A stretch of 64,000 nucleotides of DNA from Sinonovacula constricta (GCA_007844125.1 CM017572.1:20305934-20369933), one strand, 5' to 3'. Shown: positions 11,201-26,200, counted from the first letter of the stretch. Notes: generated from the letters alone by a model not told the origin. Program-made: numbers and translations.

Positions 11201-14200
11201 TGAAACAAATGGATAGATTTATATGTAGTATTGACCATGATATTTGAACAGTAAGTTGCTAATTTTCAAATTGTCTCCATTTATTTTTATCATTAGAGTT
11301 CAATTAATAAACCATATAGTAGTATATCTTTAAAATGCTTTGGGTAAAGTTATATTCAAAATGGTGGCTGTGGGAAATTTGCGATCTCTGTGCAATGCAA
11401 CACTGATGGAGTTGGACAAAGTATACTGGAAAAAGACATCCATTGTAGATGTTGGTGGCAAAGACATTTCTTAAAAAATGAACTTTACATGTTGATTGAC
11501 AAAACTTTTGGCAATTGAGACATCAGCTAATCAACTGCATGGCCAATATTACGAAATTGTGAAGTGATGACGAGGAATCAGCAATAGTAGCATTTAGTTA
11601 TATGGTTAATTTTTTTTGTTCTTGAAAGATTACGAAAAATTCATTTCATATTTCTATATTTCATATAAGACATATATTAGATGTTATTTTAGAAGAAGTT
11701 GCCTTCTGGTATTTGTTTTGACTGTTTTCCTGGCAGTCAATGTCATTTGGATTACTATTGCTGATCATGTGACCTAATTAGAAACTGTGTTGCTGGTCCC
11801 ATTTTGCTTAAGTTAAGAAATTTTCATTTGGAGAGGGGTTTTTATTATAACATGTAACTCCTATACATCACTGTCCATTATAACGCTGACTAATAGTAGA
11901 GGGCTGTCAACCCTTGGACCCCCAGGTGTTGGAGTGACAATTTTCTTTACCACATGTCAACTCAGGTTGTGTATAGTGGAAGTATGAGAAGTTAATGTTA
12001 GGCTTGAGCAAGCAAAAACTGCTTATATGTAGCTCACCCTGGGCTGTCTCAGTTACTTTGGCAATCTGCCAACATTGGGGAAAAGTTGTAGGTGAGCAAG
12101 CATACACAACTAATATATCTGCTGCGCTTAGTAATCTTGGGGAAGCAGCCAGAACTCAGGGGAGAGAGTGTGCGCATCTAGTCCATCTGTAAATGCTTGA
12201 AGCATTTAAATATTTAAGTGGAAGAAATCAGATGAGTTTACACAAGTAGGTTTTGAAGAGCTGGAGGAGCATTTTTTTGTCTTGTTAATGACTGTTGAAT
12301 TAAAATATGAGTGGAGTCACATAAGCACAATGCAAGGCCAGAATTTTGTGCAAACATCAGAAGAGCGTCAATGAAGATCAAAGGAGCAAGAAAAAAGTGT
12401 AAACTCGCATGTAACTGTTAGAAACAAACACTCATTGTAGACACTTTTTACTATTATTGAATATGCATTTGGAACAAATGTGTATGGGCAATCACGTCCT
12501 CTTGTGTACATGTAAAAAAGAATAAGTAGAGTACTTTTCATAAAATCTATAACATGGTCCTTTATAACAGGGATATATTTCATGGACCCCGCTTATAGGG
12601 TTATAATGGTGTTCCAGTGTCTTATACATTTTACTAAGATTACTATTCTACAAATGTGTGACTATGCAGTTGTCAGTTATAAGTAGGTAGGAAACATTTA
12701 TAACAAGTATTTGACACTGTAACAATTCAAGGTAGGCGGAACAAACAAAATATTTGATACTAAAATCGTAGTAAAGCATCAAACTTGAACAACCTCTCCA
12801 CAGGCCAAAAAGCTTTGAGATTTGCAGAATTGTAGTTCAGACAGGATTTGGAAACTAGGTGTATGTATATCTAATACAAAAAGATATATAAGAAAAGAAA
12901 CAATTGAACAAAAGGTTAAATGTGGGATTTTGTTGAACAAAGCTTGAAACAAAGGCTTTAGTGCTGATGTTTTTCTCATCTTCTATTTACATATAAAAAA
13001 ATTGTAAGTAAATATATCGTTTCTGCACTACAAATTAGGTACCATTGGAAACATTTTCGAGAGTTCATAACAAGTTATCTTTTTAACATAAATTTTTGTA
13101 CAGCCTTCTAAATAAGTTACTCTTATTTTATCTTATAAACATGATGAAAAAAATTGACCTGGACTATTTCCTAAGTGTTCGTTGACCAGTCATAAATTGT
13201 TGATATATGGATATAAAATGTGCACATATAAATAATTACAATATTAGTTAATAATTACAATATTTATATGTAAATAATGTTTGTTGTATTTATTGAAAAT
13301 ACCAAAGAACATTATAATATGAAGATGATATATTTATTCTCCTTATATTACAGGCAAGGATGAGGACCTTGTTTCCAAGACAAGTCACGACCTGTTGATG
13401 CCCGAGGTCCTCAACTGGCTGAGGAAGAAACTTGAGGCCACCAAACACAACACCGCTCGCTTGACTGAAGATGTGAGTACAATGTAGTATTGCTAGTATT
13501 ACAATTGAATGTTTTTTGCTGTTTTCATTTACATATAGTTCTAGAATGCGAGTGTGACAATCATTATATATGTATGTCAGTCGAGAAATGCAGGTGACAG
13601 ATGACGTTCTTCATTAATAACATGCTATTTGGACTTCTATCATGAAGCTTTCAGTTTTTTATTTTGGATGTTAAAACTAACATCATCAATACCTGCCTGT
13701 TTCTGTTTCAGTAAGACTTTACTCACCATTTTGACATGTTTATTTAAAACTCAAATAAATTTGGCAGCCTTGTATACATCCATACCAAGCAATCAGTAAT
13801 GGGGGTTTTCTTGGGATCGAAACATGCTGGGAAACTTTCAGTGCATGGAATCTAATAACAGAATCATATTTTGGACTGTCTTTGAATATATTGATTTGAT
13901 ATGCAATGATTGTAAAGGGACAATTAGGGAAATATCTTAGATTAACTCATTGCGTCCCGCACTGTGGCACTGAAAAAAGCACCCACATGCCGGGAGATAT
14001 CATGTCGCCTTTCACCTGTGGCTGGCTCCAAGTGCCTCATTATGATGACCATAAAAATGGTCACGGCTGCAGGGGAAAGTCGCTTTGGTGCATATATCAT
14101 TTGGTTTAAAAAATGTGTTTTCAAATACTTATGTGTTTCAGCCAATCAATAACACTGTAAAATGCATCTAAATCTATCTGCTGCAATCCTTTTTTGTTAT

Positions 14201-17200
14201 TCATATTATATTAAGAACAAAGAGGAAAATCTTCACATCTACATTGAAACATTTCTCTGCAGAAATGCATTTATATAAAAGCAATTTTAAAATGTTTAAT
14301 TAGTACTTAGAATTTCAGTCAGTAAAAATCGTCTTTACATCATGAATTCAGGGGTGTGATTTTTCTGTGGATTTACCAAGCTGAACGATTTGTAACGCGC
14401 AATTTTATTGATTGCATGTGGTTTAAATGAAAATCAAGTACAATAATATGTAAATAAACCTAACATTTATACAATGGAATAATAATTACATTTTGGCATA
14501 AACAATTATTTTTAAGTGTAAGCGTGATATGAATATATCAGGTTGCACTAATTGCACATACTGCTTCCGTACAATGTCCCATTCAGAGCAGGCAATTTTC
14601 TGGCAAGCAGGTGATAAGATTTCACCATAAAGAGACTAGTTTTTTGGTGCTAGTTGATTTGTGATTATATTGGGGGCTGGTTGATTTGTGATCATATTGG
14701 GGGCTGGTTGATTTGTGATTATATTGGGGGCTGGTTGATTTGTGATTATATTGCAACTGGTTGAGTATTTTGAGTATTCTGAACTTACAGGTTTTTTTTG
14801 TGAATTTTATATGGTTAACTGTGGGTTGCATTGATATTGGTTGATTGAGATTTGGTTTAGGTTTGTGAGTGCATATTGCTATGTTAACAGAAGTGAGCTT
14901 GACACCAGTGCATACTTTTACACATTCCACAGCTAGAGTATCCATGTGGCTTGTGTGCAAGTGTGGACCAGGATCAAGCAATTCTCCATCTCCATGTGAC
15001 CCCATTAGTTTATTCCATGCTGTATCCTGTGGAATGAAATCATTCCTCGTATGAGATGATATCCATTTTTGCATTTATATCTTGCACCAGCGCATACTTC
15101 CACACATTCCACAGCTAGAGTAACCATGTGGTTTGTGTGCAAGTGTGGACCGGGATCAAGCATCCACTGACTGCACTGTCCAATCTGTCATCCGCTTGAA
15201 GTATATGTACTTAGTACCTATGCTTGGCTGCAGTTCTTACACATTTTGCAAACTTGCATGCATTCCATGCTTCTATCTTATGGAAAGCTTGCAAGTGTGG
15301 CAATTGAGTAAGAAGTAGTAGATTATCATCCAGCTTGTATCCTCCCATTGCACCTGTCTCCTTTTTACTGTGTCCATTTTTTGTGTGTCCAATTCACAAA
15401 TTTGGCACTTGTTGCCTACAGTTTCTCCATCCTTGTGGTGTTCCAAAAATCCTTGTAAATCCACTGTCAAAGCATAAGCCTGCCATCAACTGGTTCTATT
15501 CCTAATGTACATCCCAGCTCTTCCATGGATGGAAGAAGACACTCTTCTGAAGATATTGCACCATGGACCCCAACATTTATCCTGTCTTGTGTATGAAGAC
15601 CCCAGCTTCAGCAACCAATCATCATCTCTAATTAGTAGCTGGTGACCAATCAGGAATCAGTATTTTAAACTGTGTGCAATGTATTATGTTACACATGTGC
15701 ATCCTGGCAGGGGTCTAGTAGAACAGGATGTGATGATTTTATGACACTTTGTTAATTGAGACAAGAAAAGGGTCCAGGGGATTAGCAGCATGGGACAAGG
15801 AAGGGATTAGCTAGGGGTCCTCTGATCTCTGGTCCACAGAGCCAGAGGAAATGTTGGCAGAGTTGTTAATTGATAGGGAAAGGTCAACTAATTGAAAGCG
15901 TCTAGTAGGCCATCTGCATCTCATGATGTTGTGATAGTGGTCTAGGTACAATGGGGATTATGCACTGTTATTACAAGAATCAATAAAAGTGATGAAAGAT
16001 TTTTCTTATAAATAAAAATGAAACACAAAAATTGTGATTGATACAATAAAAACAGTTTGATAATACTAATTATTTATAAGTTACTTTTTATAAATATAAT
16101 CAACATTTAAAAACATAAATTATACAGACCAGTTTTCTGCACTTTATTTTTTTTCTAAGTTTTGAATGTTTTATTTTTATTTTAATGTAATTACACTGCA
16201 AATTATATAGTGGGTTCTGGAACATAAATTAATTATCAAAGATAGAAAGTGTTGTTGTTTTTCATAAACAATAAGTGTAAATAAACTTTAACATACTTCT
16301 TTTTAAAACAATTAAAAATGAAATGAAAAGCAAGAACATGAAGAAATTAAAAAATAGTGAAGGTTTATGAAAATGTTCATTTATTTTTTAACCAAATTAA
16401 AAAGCAGAAAGCATTAAAAAGAAGCTTATTGTATCAATTATTTAAACCTAAATACCACAAACAGAAGAAAGCTGTTAGTGGTTAAATTAATAATGTCAAG
16501 GCAATAGCAACCAAATTTATTGTGGCCATTTAAAACTTAAAAATAAAAATCTGGAAAAACTTTTCTTTGTATTTCTTGGTATTTTGTTATTTGATCAGTT
16601 TATTATATCATGTGGAACTAGATCGTTCAAAAATTGTTAAAGCACATCCATGGTTATTTACAGAACATACAAGAGCAGTGTATGGCTTAAATAAGTGTGA
16701 GAGGGGTCTGGGCTGACTTGCACCAGAGGTGTCTCTGGCTGGTCATCTGGGTTCAGGGGCCAGCCTGCCAGGGGGCCATCAAATTCAGCAGAGGGAGGAA
16801 GTGTCTGGGATAAACAAACAATGTGACATCTAGATGATCAGATTGGGGTTAAGCTCTAAGAACTTAGGGATGATTTTAGATTTCAGGACGAAGTTAAGTA
16901 GAAGTTGGTTCAGCTCATTTAGACTGGGAGAGTTAGTTTTTAGTTTTATATTTTAACTGTCATTTTAATAATAAAGTACATAAGTTCATTGCTTTTCTTT
17001 TTTCTGATGGACATCACTAGGCAAGATGGCGTAAAGCTATGGTGTAAACAACAAATAAAGGAGAGAACACCCCTCTAACGCAACACCTCAACTATTTTTG
17101 TCTAGGCTGACAAAATATATCGTAGGTTTTTTTTCTAGGTGGACAAAATACCCCCAGATTTTTCTCTAGGTGTACAGAACACCCCCCTGAGCATTCAATA

Positions 17201-20200
17201 TGTTTAGGGGAAAAGTGATTTAATATTGTGCTCATGCTATTACTACTTTAAGCTTATTTATTAATTTTCTAAAATATAGATTAAAATTCACATATCATAC
17301 ATATTGTTTTCTACAGTTAAACAGTATTTAATTACTGATATATTTAATTACTTTAAGGCTGTGTTCTTATCTCCTACACATATTATAATAATATTGACAC
17401 CTCAGTTGACTAAGCTTAGGTAAAGGTCTGAACTTTTGTCAGCCCTGGCTGTGTATGGCTGTTAGCTGTGAATTTTGACAAGGTCCCTATTGGTTGATTG
17501 TTATATCACATGTCTTTATACCGGCCGCAATAGCTCAATTGGTAGAACATCGGCTAGCGGATCGGGAGGTCGCAGGTTCAAACCCAGACAGGGTCAAACC
17601 AAAGACTTTAAAGTTGGTAGTAGTGGTTTCTCTCCTAATGCTGGGGTATACGGGGACTTAGAAAAAAAAATGTTTGTTTTTTTTGTCCACCTAGAAAAAA
17701 TCTGGTGGTTGTCTCATCCAGGGGCCATTTTGTATGAATACTGGAAACAACTGCATAGCAAGGTGTCCAGACAAAACGCTCCTCAGTTAGTTTTTTTTTT
17801 TTTTTAGGCCAAAAAAACCCCCCATAAACTTTGCTAGGTGGACCCCCCACCCCCGCCCCCCTTTCAATTTTTTTCATGGTAGGCCCCACCCCGGAATGTT
17901 TTTTAGGTGGACTAAACATCTCCTGAGCATTTTTCCAGGGAGCACAAAACCCCCTTTAATGTTTTTTGAGAAAACTATGGTTTTGATAGGATTGCTACAA
18001 CACTGAAGAAAGACAAATGATATAACAATTAACTAATCTATTCGAAATAATGGCTGACAACTATACACAGCCAGGGCTGATCATACCTTTACCTTTAACA
18101 CCTTGCAAGTAGGAACACAAACCAGTATGAGTATGTGATAATTTGTCACCCCATTCTTTATCAAAGAACTCTTAACTGGCCAATTGGGCTTTCCCTGTTG
18201 TTTGTGAAAAGGATAAATATAACTATGTCGTCTTCAACATGAACTCAAGGCAGCAGCTGAATTCTATAGTTTGTATGAAAGTACAAATATATATATATAA
18301 TCAAATACATATATATATGTATTTATTATCAACTTAAAACTTCCTTTTATTGTCCGACATCGTTGAATCCAAATGCGCCATAGTAATTTGTTTTGAGGAA
18401 ATCGATGCAACGAAACAGTTCTGTTTTTGACCACCTTCCCATGATAAATACATTTACATATGCAGCAATATTTCGGCGATTTCCGTTTGTGTTTTGTTTC
18501 TTTCTTTAATAAACTTTCCATGTCACTCAATGTTTGTGTTAAACACGCCGATAAAATTTCTACTTATGCCTCCGAAGTTTTAATCAGCGCAAGTGCGTGT
18601 GCACATTTGGAGAGTACTCAAGGGCAGACAACTTAGTTATCGGAAAGCCCAATTATCTCTAAACATACATGTTTGCCAACTTACAAAGCCGTGGGGTTGC
18701 TTATGTAAAACTACCATCAAGGCACAATTTTTTAATTTTTTCTATTAACTTACCTTATACTGCAATGCATATTATGATAACTTAACAAAAAAGCATCAAA
18801 ACAGGCAGTTTTTTTTATTAAATCTTTCAACCACATTTTATTCTTGATATTTATGATCTTAAGCAACAGTTTGTGTACAAATTATCTCTATCAGTCGAAA
18901 TACTACCCTATTGACAGTAGATTGCAGGCAAGTTTCTGATTCATCCCGTGATCTATGTTGCTTTGTTACCATATAATAAAGTTTCCATACTTTCATGTGG
19001 TATCGCGATACAATATTGTGGCTTTCAAAAATTGTTATACATCTATGATATTGCCTTAACTCCATAAATGACAAAGTTTGATTTATTAAAAGCTTTCTGG
19101 CAAGTACCACTTACATGTACTTCATTACTTTTGGTGTCAGTTTTCAGTTGAATATGGTAGGATTTCAAAATTTAGTGAGTAAATACCAGTAAAGAAAAAT
19201 TAATAAGGTCTGGCATGTTTTTTTTATCACTGCAGTGAGTTAATGATTGCCAAGATGGATTTGCTAACTAGCTTTATAAACTGAATGTAGCTCATGAGTG
19301 GAAAAAAATAGTAAAAATATCATCATCTAGGTTTATAGGGGTGGTAATCATAAACAGTAGAACATTTTTAGCTCACCTGAGCACAATGTGCTCAAGGGAG
19401 CTTTTGTGATACCGCTTTGTCTGGTGTCCGGCATCAACATTTTAGCTTGTGAACACATTAAAAGCCAAAGCCTTTATCCAATCATCATCAAACTTGGTCA
19501 GAATGTTTGCCTGTATGAAATCTTGGATGAGTTCATTATTTGGTCTTGTGGGGTCAAAAAGTAGGTCACTTGGTCCAATCTTAGAAAAGGTTGTGAACAC
19601 ACTAGAGGCCCCATTTATGGCCTAATCTTCACCAAACTTGATCAGATTGTTTGCTTGCATACAATCTTAAATGAGTTCTGACTGGGACTTGTTGGGTATT
19701 TAAGTAGATCAGTAGATCAAAGCTTAGAAGTAGCTTGTGAACACACTAGAGACTACATTTAAAGCCCAATCTTCACCAAACTTGGTTATTTTCCATCATG
19801 GCAAAAGGCAACCTTCACGTCATTAATGAAAACTAAATGTGATATTTGATTTTATACTTCTATACATTAATGCTCGCCCTATAAAAATAGTTAAGGTCGA
19901 GTTTAAGTAAAACCAAATATTTATATATTTAAAACTTGGTTAGAATGTTTGTTTGCATGAATACTTGGATGAGTTCATAATTGAGTCACATGGGGTCAAA
20001 AAGTAGGTCTCTAGGTCAAATCTTAGAAAAAGCTTGTGAACACACTAGAGCCCCCATTTATGACCCAATCTTCACCAAACTTGATCAGAATGTTAACGAC
20101 TGGCTGAAACAAGTTTAATGAGGGTCTGCTCGCCCTGTTTAGGGCTTTTTCATGACCCCACCATGTTGCCCATGCATGGCTTAAATATTGCATTCCAAAT

Positions 20201-23200
20201 ATGGTGGGCCTTACGTAGGTACCTAGTTTATGTACCCATTTACTAAAAGGACTGTTTAATTTTTGTATTTTTATACCTTAAGGGGGTGTGAGCTGGCTGG
20301 AGTGAATCCAGTCCCTAATTTATGGCTTGCTCCCCTGACACTAGTATTGTTTACTTTAAGAAAGGTTCCCCATTTCATCGTGCCTCTTCCCTAAATGAAA
20401 CATAAAATGGCAGGGAAGGGGTGCATCTTTAGGGAACTGTTTAGCTAATGAGCTGGGTATTTAATAGTGAGTTGGGGGAGATAATGTAGACCCTAGTGTT
20501 GTTGGGTTTTTTTAATATTCGATGTCTGGACGCCTGGGGCCCGGCCGCCCATTTAACCATCTTTCTTGCCATACATGCATAATGTATATTTCAAGAAAGA
20601 TAATCAGAATGTTTAAACAAACAATAAGTACCAAGCAAAATTTTAACTTGGTGAGATACTTATAACTACAGAGAAAATATTTCATGAAAGCAAGTTTACT
20701 TGTAAGACTTTTTAAATGAAAATAGGAACTGCATAGTCTTTTTATGGTCACAATGTTTTACAATCAATAATTGTAGTTATATATTGACTATGAAACATCT
20801 ATAGATAAACTGACCATACTTTTGAAAATCAATTAAGTAACACAGATCACACAACTTATAGCACGTGGCCATAATATTATATTCATATAATTTACAAAAA
20901 GAAAACAGCACTGCATTAGTCTTATTATGGTCTTAATCTTTTTATAATAACTATATGAAAAATAAACTATTTATAATTATAAAATTATAAAAATAAAATA
21001 ATACATTTATAGTGTGTCAACATGACACGAGATGTTTTGTGCACCGTGTCAACATGACCCTGGATGTTTTGTGCACCATGTCAGCATGACATGGGATGTT
21101 TTGTGCACCATATCAACATTACACGGGATATTTTGTGCACCATGTCAACATGACATGGGATGTTTTGTGCACCATGTCAACATGAGACGGGATGTTTTGT
21201 GCATCATGTCAAAAATGGAGTGGGTTGTTTTGTCTGGTTCCCCATACATTTATATTTGGTATACATGTTCCCTGTGACTGAGTTAGTGGCCGCCTATCAA
21301 GATTACTCAAAGAATTTTAATTGGTCATAAACATGGCCACCAGGGGTGTTGGCCCCAGTTTTATAGCTCTAATTGAATGTGATGCCAAATAATTATTTAC
21401 AATGATACAATTATTCTTGCCTGTTGAAAGTCCTTACTCACTATTATATCATGTCAAAGGCACTTAGGTGAGCAATATAGGGCTGTATTGAACAGATAAA
21501 TAATCCTCTTAAAAAAAAGAAGGAAAGACAGCTTAGTTATCACATACTATGCTTAATGTACTCAGGATTTTATGAGGTTCAACAGCGTCTTGTCAATATC
21601 AATAAATTCCTGTTTTATGTTGTATGTTACAGCTCCTTGTGCTGTACCTAAACACAGACAACTCCCTCACTGACTGTGTAGATGTGGATGATGCAAACAT
21701 TGAGAACCTGAAGGAGGATGACCGTGTCCAGGACTACCGGAAACTAACACGCATGAAGCAGGTAAGGTCAGCTGATAACTTACACATGAAGCAGGTAACA
21801 TTCACTGATAACTGACATGCATGAAGCAGGTAACATCCACTGATAACTGAACACATGATGCAGGTAACATCTACTGATAACTAACACGCATGAAGCAGGT
21901 AAGGTCAGCTGATAACCTATACATGAAGCAGGTAACATCCACTGATAACTGACATGCATGAAGCAGGTAACATCCACTGATAACTGACACACATGAAGCA
22001 GGTAACATTTATTGATAACTGAACACATAAAGCAGATAACATTCACTGATAACTGAACACATGAAGCAGGTAACATTAACTGATAACTGAACACATGAAG
22101 CAGATAACATTCACTGATAACTGAACACATGAAGCAGGTAACATCCACTGATAACTGACATGCATGAAGCAGGTAACATTTACTGATAACTGACATGCAT
22201 CAATCAGGTAACATCCACTGATTATTGCCATGCATGAAGCAGGTAACATTCACTGATAACTGACATGCATGAAGCAGGTAACATTCACTGATAACTGAAC
22301 ACATGAAGCAGGTAACATCCACTGATAACTGAACACATGAAGCAGGTAATATTTACTGATAACTGAACACATGAAGCAGATAACATTCACTGATAACTGA
22401 ACACATGAAGCAGGTAACATTCACTGATAACTGACATGCATGAAGCAGGTAACATTTACTGATAACTGACATGCATCAATCAGGTAACATCCACTGATTA
22501 TTGCCATGCATGAAGCAGGTAACATTCACTGATTATTGCCATGCATGAAGCAGGTAACATTCACTGATTATTGCCATGCATGAAGCAGGTAACATCCACT
22601 GATAACTGACATGCATGAAGCAGGTAACATTTACTGATAACTGACATGCATCAATCAGGTAACATCCACTGATAACTGAACACATGAAGCAGGTAACATT
22701 CACTGATTATTGCCATGCATGAAGCAGGTAACATTCACTGATAACTGAACACATGAAGCAGGTAACATTCACTGATAACTGAACACATGAAGCAGGTAAT
22801 ATTTACTGATAACTGAACACATGAAGCAGGTAACATTCACTGATAACTGAACACATAAAGCAGGTAACATTCACTGATAACTGAACACATGAAGCAGGTA
22901 ATATTTACTGATAACTGAACACATAAAGCAGGTAACATTCACTGATAACTGAACACATAAAGCAGGTAACATTCACTGATAACTAACATGCATGAAGCAG
23001 GTAACATTCACTGATAACTGAACACATAAAGCAGGTAACATTCACTGATAACTGAACACATAAAGCAGGTAACATTCACTGATAACTAACATGCATGAAG
23101 CAGGTAACATTCACTGATAACTGAACACATAAAGCAGGTAACATTCACTGATAACTGAACACATGAAGCAGGTAACATCCACTGATAACTGAACACATGA

Positions 23201-26200
23201 AGCAGGTAACATCCACTGATAACTAACATGCATGTAGCAGATAACATCCACTGATAACTGAACACATAAAGCAGGTAACATTCACTGATAACTGAACACA
23301 TGAAGCAGGTAACATTCACTGATAACTGACATGCATGAAGCAGGTAACATCCACTGATAACTGAACACATGAAACAGGTAACATCCACTGATAACTGAAC
23401 ACATGAAGCAGGTAACATTCACTGATAAATAACATGCATGAAGCAGGTAACATTCACTGATAACTGAACACATAAAGCAGGTAACATTCACTGATAACTA
23501 ACATGCATGAAGCAGGTAACATTCACTGATAACTGAACACATAAAGCAGGTAACATTCACTGATAACTAACACATGAAGCAGGTAACATTCACTGATAAC
23601 TGAACTCATGAAGCAGGTAACATTCACTTATGACACATGAAGCAAATTGTAGTTGAGATATGGCCCTTTATTATTTTTATTGATTTTTTTTACTGAGATT
23701 TTTCTTGCCAACAATTTGTCTGATGTAAAGAAGCTTTTATAAAATGTCAAAACATCATCTTACATGATTACAACAATTATTCTCAAGTAATGTCTGAGAG
23801 TATTCATCATCTTTAAGAATAGCTTTTGTTTGCTTTTTAAAGCTGCATGATGCTTGGTGAAATCTATTTAGATGTACCATGTGTACTGGTAAATTTTATG
23901 TTTGTAATGCTAGCATGTTACAGATAACATTGTTTCTACTGACAGAGTGGCAAGACGAAGCCTGGAGAAAACCCAGTACCTGACCAGCATAATGGACTGG
24001 CCAACTACAGGAAGTTTAATATCAACCCTGACACCCCCATCAAGGAGATGGAATGGTCCATTGTTGCCTCTTACAAAACTCTCGGTGGGTGTTCTTTAGA
24101 ATATCACAAAAAAAGAAACAAACATAATCATTAGGGCTGTCAACCACTTCTTAAATCAATAGTTGAGTATCTGGTCAGTTTTCCACATGAGTACTTAGTA
24201 ATTTTAACCATCGCGTTCATTTTGAAGACCATGTTTAACTAGTATTTTTTTTTTCTGTTCAATTATAATGAAAATGCTGCTCATATCAGCTTCTGTATAT
24301 TTTATTAATGTGGAAAGCATTGTAACATAAGGATTTTGTTAATTTGTCAATGAAGTACATTGTCCCCTAATCTGAGATCTGTACAAAACCTCAAGCAACA
24401 ATGAGAGTCAAATGATAGAGCTATGTCAGTAAAAATACATATGCAGTGTTAAGATTAGGTTTAAAAATTGGCCAATCAGAAAAAATGTGCCAAGAAAATA
24501 CAGGTAAAAGGCCCAGAAAATGAAATTGATGGGTCATGTTCCACAGACATTGGCTATTCAGAATGTGTTCAGTTACATGTAAGAGGTATGAATGTCTCAT
24601 GAAAGTCCATTTTCTTTGAATATACATTTATTTTTGTGGGGTGGGGGACAAAAGCTTGTGCAAAGAATTATGATTAAAAAAACATAGCGGCCATGGAGGT
24701 GGCATTTATATGGCTATATAGAAAAAAAACATTGTAAATCTTCTTGTCAGACATTACATGCTAGAGCCTTTATATTTGGTATACCTGTTTCTTGGGTGGC
24801 CCTCTAACATGCTAGAGCCTTTATATTTGGTACACCTGTTTCTTGGGTGGCCCTCTAACAAATAATGTTCAAAGAATTGCAATCCATCATTAAACATGGC
24901 CACTAGTTTCCTGGGCATTGTCCATTTATGGCTATGTAGAAAATAAAATAATGAAACCAGTTGTCCAAATATTGCTAATATTTTCTTGCACTTGGATCAG
25001 TGTTGTTGTGGTCATGATGGCCCACATTTTTTTGCCAGCTGTGTTTTCTTTACTAGAATGAACCCTGCATATATACAGGAGGAAGAGATCGCTAATACAA
25101 ATATGTCTCGAATGTATAGTCAATAATCCTGTAATGTAAAATAGCTACATGGGAGTGTTTCTTTCTTATGTGCTTCTTACATTTATTCATGAAGCAAGTC
25201 TGTATCAGTGACTTTACACTTTTTCTTCTTTTGCTGCTTTGTTGTTTTAGCTATGATTACTTGCTCATGTATAATCTTAACCTCAGTGTTGGCACATTGC
25301 AAAGTTCACTAGTACAACTATGCGTGAATGACAGATCAGCTGTCATTGTTTGCTAAGGCATTCCATTTACCTATAATCACTTCTATAGTACTCAATCTGA
25401 GTTGACATGAGTGGTGAAGAAAATTATCATTTCAACATTTCCGGAGCCATAGCATTACAATGTGGAGCCGGCATTATAACAGACTGCATTGTATAAGAGT
25501 TGCCATGCTTCTGTTGTTTTGATACATTTTTAGTAACTCATTGTTAATTGATAGTTTTCTTGCCACTTCATGAATTAGGCACCCAAAAGTGGAGATTTGC
25601 AATTTAATCTTGCTAGGTAAAGTAATATGCTGTACATAATTTGATTGATAAATGTACATGTCCTCCATTCATTATGCAATCTTAAAGATGGTATCTGACA
25701 GATTGGACCAAATATTTTTTCTCAGATAACCTAGTATGTCATAGTTACATGAAGAAGTCCTGCAAAATGCAGTTCATTGGTGCCCTAGATCTGTGTGAGC
25801 TGTGAAGCATAAAACCCCAGTTGTCATTGCAAACAGGTATTTTCTGTAGAGCCATGCTGCAGAGATAGCTATTTTTAAACCATGTGACAACTTGCCTTGG
25901 AGATCACATTATATCGTCATCCGGGTAGTCAGCGTTGACATCAGTATCTGTTTTTAGCCAAGATCATTATCTTGTTTATTTAAAGATTTGAAAAAAACAG
26001 TGATTAAGACAGATTTTTTTGCAATTTGTACTGTCTTACAATATAGGTAGTCTTTAGAGTCACCTATACCGAGACTAAAGTATTGTACTGTCTTACAATA
26101 TAGGTAGTCTTCAGAGTCACCTATACCTCGACTAAAGTATGACTTTATGCAGAAATCATTCTCAGAAACCATGGAAAAATATTGTTACATACATTTGATA

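Noticed and set aside
14622..15074. 150-residue minus-strand frame with QYNHKSTSP repeats
   Set aside because: The C-terminal part is the 27-bp satellite and the N-terminal part is a 75-bp duplication; no domain is recognised.
17521..17593. Possible tRNA gene
   Set aside because: The same head with the same 3' body occurs at 33212, as expected for a SINE.
21780..23491. Minus-strand Cys/Leu-rich repetitive frames
   Set aside because: They are the reverse translation of array A. The period and base composition explain them, and stops fall wherever the unit length varies.
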